This document shows, in pieces, positions 62,033 through 64,000 of a stretch of 64,000 nucleotides of DNA. Numbering within the stretch: position 1 is the stretch's first letter; each line of letters opens with the position of its first letter. This DNA comes from an uncultured SAR116 cluster alpha proteobacterium (GTDB lineage Bacteria > Pseudomonadota > Alphaproteobacteria > Puniceispirillales > Puniceispirillaceae). The stretch lies in assembly GCA_902518965.1 (NCBI GenBank), contig CABYIQ010000003.1, positions 62,001-126,000 on the forward strand, given 5' to 3'. The position numbers were made by a program, and so were the translations under genes. Below the pieces are notes generated by a model. The model was not told the DNA's origin. It searched no databases and worked only from the letters and a program-made list of their open reading frames with translations.

Positions 62033-63343
62033 CTACATCCTTTTACCTCGCTCCGTTTTTCTTCTTAGATATGCAGCTTTCTGAGCCTCAATATCCATGC
62101 TGTAAGAAACCCGTGACTCATCATCAGAAACCAAACGCTTATTCATTTTGTCTGCGCTATAAAGAGCTTCTTTACTAAATTGCTCACGCTGTCGTTGGCG
62201 TGAATATTTTTCAAGCATTTTGAGCGATTGGCGCATCCATGCATCATCTTTTGCAACCTCTTTTGCTTGCGCTACCACTTGGTCAACCCGCACCCAATCA
62301 CCTTGTTGTGCCGCCTCGCGCGCTTGTTGCTGATAATTAGCCACAAGCATTTCTGAAATCCTTGTTTTGACCTTTTCATTTTCCACTACTGCCTCAAATG
62401 CATTTGGAGAGAGTGGCTCTAGTATGAGCTTAGCGGGGTCTGTTTTCCGTACATTCGCCTCTTTGTCTTTATATGACACCACACAGCGAAGAACCTCTAA
62501 TGGAACATCGCTAATATGATTACGATTGATAATTAATTTAAATAAGGCCCAGCCTTCTCCGCCAGAAGCTATATCTGGCATAGACCATTCAGAGCCATTC
62601 AGCCTAAAATTATTTAACAGTTTTAGTTCAACAAAATCGGGACACTCCGCTTTTAGGCTCAAATTTGTTGCTATTGTATTCAGCAACAACTCAAACTCTT
62701 CCTTAAAAGGGTCAGACAAGTCGTCAGCCGTTTCGCCATAGTAGCCTTGCCCTAGGCCACTATTTGCCATTTCTATCATTAGCTCCTCATTGAACTCATG
62801 CCCAAGGCCATAGGTGGAAGTTGTTACATCTAAATCCGCGAGCTGAGCGCATTGCTGCTTTATTTGCTCTGTTGAAGTTAGTCCAACATTTGCATTGCCA
62901 TCAGACAATAACAAAACTCGGTTTAGGCTCTTTTCAGTTTTGTATTTGGCAACTTCCTCTGCGCCCATAAGCCAACCAGCATGGAGCGCAGTCATGCCAC
63001 TAGTGCTTATCTCTGTAATTTGCGAAATTATATGCTGTTTGTTTTCGCAATATGTGGATGGCACAATCAAGTGAGCCCTATCCGCATATACGACTACCGC
63101 GACCCTATCTGTCGAATTCATCGCCTGAACCATCATCACAGCAGATTTTTTTGCCTCATCCAGTGGCCGACCTCTCATTGAACCAGAGCAATCAATGACT
63201 ATCGCTAAATTGAGGTGATTACTTGCACCTTGAGGCGGCATCGCCTCATCTGCGTTCACCTGAAGTAATGCATGAAATTCGTTATCAAAACCCTTTAGAA
63301 GGGCCTCTCTCTGAGGTGTAATTTTTAAATGAAGCATTTTCAT
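62033..63343 (-). CDS. von Willebrand factor A domain protein
   Basis: 436 aa. The MIDAS motif D-x-S-x-S is intact in LAIVIDCSGSMRG near residues 46-58, with the later metal residues in GMTALHAGW and LLLSDGNANVG. After the VWA domain (to ~220) comes a beta-rich region and a helical, charged C-terminal third (MLVANYQQQAREAAQQGDW). No signal peptide, so it is cytoplasmic. Such proteins often act with ATPases or proteases as adaptors. AAAGGA precedes the start; the neighbouring genes are on the same strand. Confidence 0.82.
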   Translation of the reverse strand: MKMLHLKITPQREALLKGFDNEFHALLQVNADEAMPPQGASNHLNLAIVIDCSGSMRGRPLDEAKKSAVMMVQAMNSTDRVAVVVYADRAHLIVPSTYCENKQHIISQITEISTSGMTALHAGWLMGAEEVAKYKTEKSLNRVLLLSDGNANVGLTSTEQIKQQCAQLADLDVTTSTYGLGHEFNEELMIEMANSGLGQGYYGETADDLSDPFKEEFELLLNTIATNLSLKAECPDFVELKLLNNFRLNGSEWSMPDIASGGEGWALFKLIINRNHISDVPLEVLRCVVSYKDKEANVRKTDPAKLILEPLSPNAFEAVVENEKVKTRISEMLVANYQQQAREAAQQGDWVRVDQVVAQAKEVAKDDAWMRQSLKMLEKYSRQRQREQFSKEALYSADKMNKRLVSDDESRVSYSMDIEAQKAAYLRRKTERGKRM

Positions 63344-63375
63344 TTTCCTTTCTTTTCAGCCAATACTCGTTCGTG

Positions 63376-63394
63376 GCAGAAATCTTATTTCTGC
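63376..63394. promoter_or_regulatory. Perfect hairpin/palindrome upstream of the VWA gene
   Basis: GCAGAAAT-CTT-ATTTCTGC: 8-bp perfect inverted repeat with a 3-base centre, 33 bp before the VWA start. A shorter repeat AATAAC-AG-GTTATT (63443-63456) overlaps the preceding stop. Either may be an operator or a transcript-processing hairpin. Confidence 0.4.
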
Positions 63395-63451
63395 TCCTCA
63401 ACCTATTTTTTGAGCGGCAATCAACTGTTATTTTGATTGATGAATAACAGG

Positions 63452-64000
63452 TTATTTTCCTTTATGAGCGTTGAGCTTTACCTCTAGCTCATCGATCAAC
63501 TTTTGCCTTTGTCTCAGCTCTTGGTCAGCCTTCATCGTTTCTGCTTGAAGGCTTTTCAGTTCATATTCTCGAATTTTAATATCCTCATCTAGGTTTGACC
63601 GTTCTCTTACTTGCTTTGTATAAGTAGAACGGTCTGCCTTTGATAAACTTCCTCTATTCAACAAGGCAGCGGTTACACCTTTACCAATATCTTCCGCCTC
63701 CGCTCGGGTGATGTTTATTGCCTTATCCCTATCTAAAAGGAGAACTAGCCAACTAGCGAGTTGGTATGCAGTAAAGTCTTCTCTGATCACATTTCCAAAG
63801 TCACTTCCTAGTCTCCTCAAAACATCTTTTATATCCGCCCTACTTTCATAACTTTCGCGTCTTCTTCTTAAAAAATCCTGTGCTTCTTTTTCATCAGAAC
63901 CGTGAGAGGGAGTAGACATGCTCATAGCTATTGGCGGTGGGTTATCAATGCCCTCTGAGTAATCTGCATTCTTAAAGCTCTCTATTAGTGACAGAGCGTC
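63452..64000 (-). CDS. Coiled-coil protein, 5' end cut by window
   Basis: The frame is open from the right edge to the stop at 63452 (183 residues without a stop). ATG 63925 could be a start, but no good ribosome site precedes it and the upstream 25 codons read as plausible protein (a Pro-rich linker NPPPIAMSMSTPSHG), so the gene probably begins outside. A central helical region (DVLRRLGSDFGNVIREDFTA) is followed by a C-terminal coiled coil (YELKSLQAETMKADQELR). It is unrecognised. First visible gene of the leftward VWA-protease-DUF2130 group. Confidence 0.55.
   Translation of the reverse strand, partial: DALSLIESFKNADYSEGIDNPPPIAMSMSTPSHGSDEKEAQDFLRRRRESYESRADIKDVLRRLGSDFGNVIREDFTAYQLASWLVLLLDRDKAINITRAEAEDIGKGVTAALLNRGSLSKADRSTYTKQVRERSNLDEDIKIREYELKSLQAETMKADQELRQRQKLIDELEVKLNAHKGK

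Noticed and set aside
1-64000. Intact tRNA or rRNA genes, CRISPR arrays, complete insertion sequences
   Set aside because: Looked for T-arm and CCA patterns, regular repeat-spacer arrays and transposase motifs; only degenerate tRNA-like relics at 50.4 and 51.6 kb were found.

Overview
The window reads as a contiguous piece of a marine-type alphaproteobacterial chromosome, moderately AT-rich. The assignment rests on the C-P lyase operon with DUF1045 and a hexapeptide transferase, the long PstA and PstC forms, the PlcP/glycosyltransferase lipid-remodelling pair and an OlsF-type ornithine-lipid synthase. The species cannot be told from sequence alone. No rRNA, intact tRNA, CRISPR array or complete insertion sequence was seen.

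Layout. 1-2.4 kb: inositol catabolism (iolC-DUF2090, cut by the left edge, and iolG). 2.4-7.4 kb: small regulators, membrane proteins and a Nei-type DNA glycosylase. 7.7-10.0 kb: an arsenate-detoxification pair (GAPDH and ArsJ), with a PanB-like protein upstream. 11.3-26 kb: a phosphate block with ppk-ppx, an unusual glycosyltransferase-DgkA fusion coupled to plcP, pstSCAB-phoU, phoB and olsF. Pho boxes can be read upstream of pstS (four 7-mers at exact 11-bp spacing), phoB and ppk. 26-29 kb: small accessory genes, hairpins and a partly duplicated small gene with its terminator. 29-38 kb: C-P lyase (phnGHIJKLN, phnM, phnF, DUF1045) plus a hexapeptide transferase and a tyrosine-phosphatase-like protein. 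38-43.6 kb: phosphonate transporter phnCDE1E2 with a secreted protein, and divergent phnX. 43.7-46 kb: a GC-richer ArsP/YraQ-like permease and a PHP-family phosphoesterase. 46-52.8 kb: a secreted beta-propeller protein, a fatty acid desaturase, a second PanB-like protein, a DUF3127 ssDNA-binding-like protein and relics resembling initiator tRNA. 52.8-64 kb: genome maintenance and possible defence: a RecQ with extra zinc fingers, a nuclease/cytosine-methylase cluster, and a leftward operon of a coiled-coil protein, VWA protein, trypsin/PDZ protease and DUF2130 nuclease-like protein.

How it fits together. Much of the window is a phosphorus-scarcity kit. Pst imports phosphate, and PhoB and PhoU sense and regulate. 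PPK and PPX store and release polyphosphate. PhnCDE imports phosphonates, which C-P lyase and PhnX break down. PlcP strips phospholipids to diacylglycerol, which the glycosyltransferase would turn into glycolipid, while OlsF makes phosphorus-free ornithine lipid. High-affinity phosphate uptake also lets in arsenate, which explains GAPDH/ArsJ nearby. No phoR, phnP or phnW lies in the window. The most unusual single gene is the glycosyltransferase fused to a complete diacylglycerol kinase, placing two competing diacylglycerol-consuming activities on one chain directly behind the enzyme that makes diacylglycerol.
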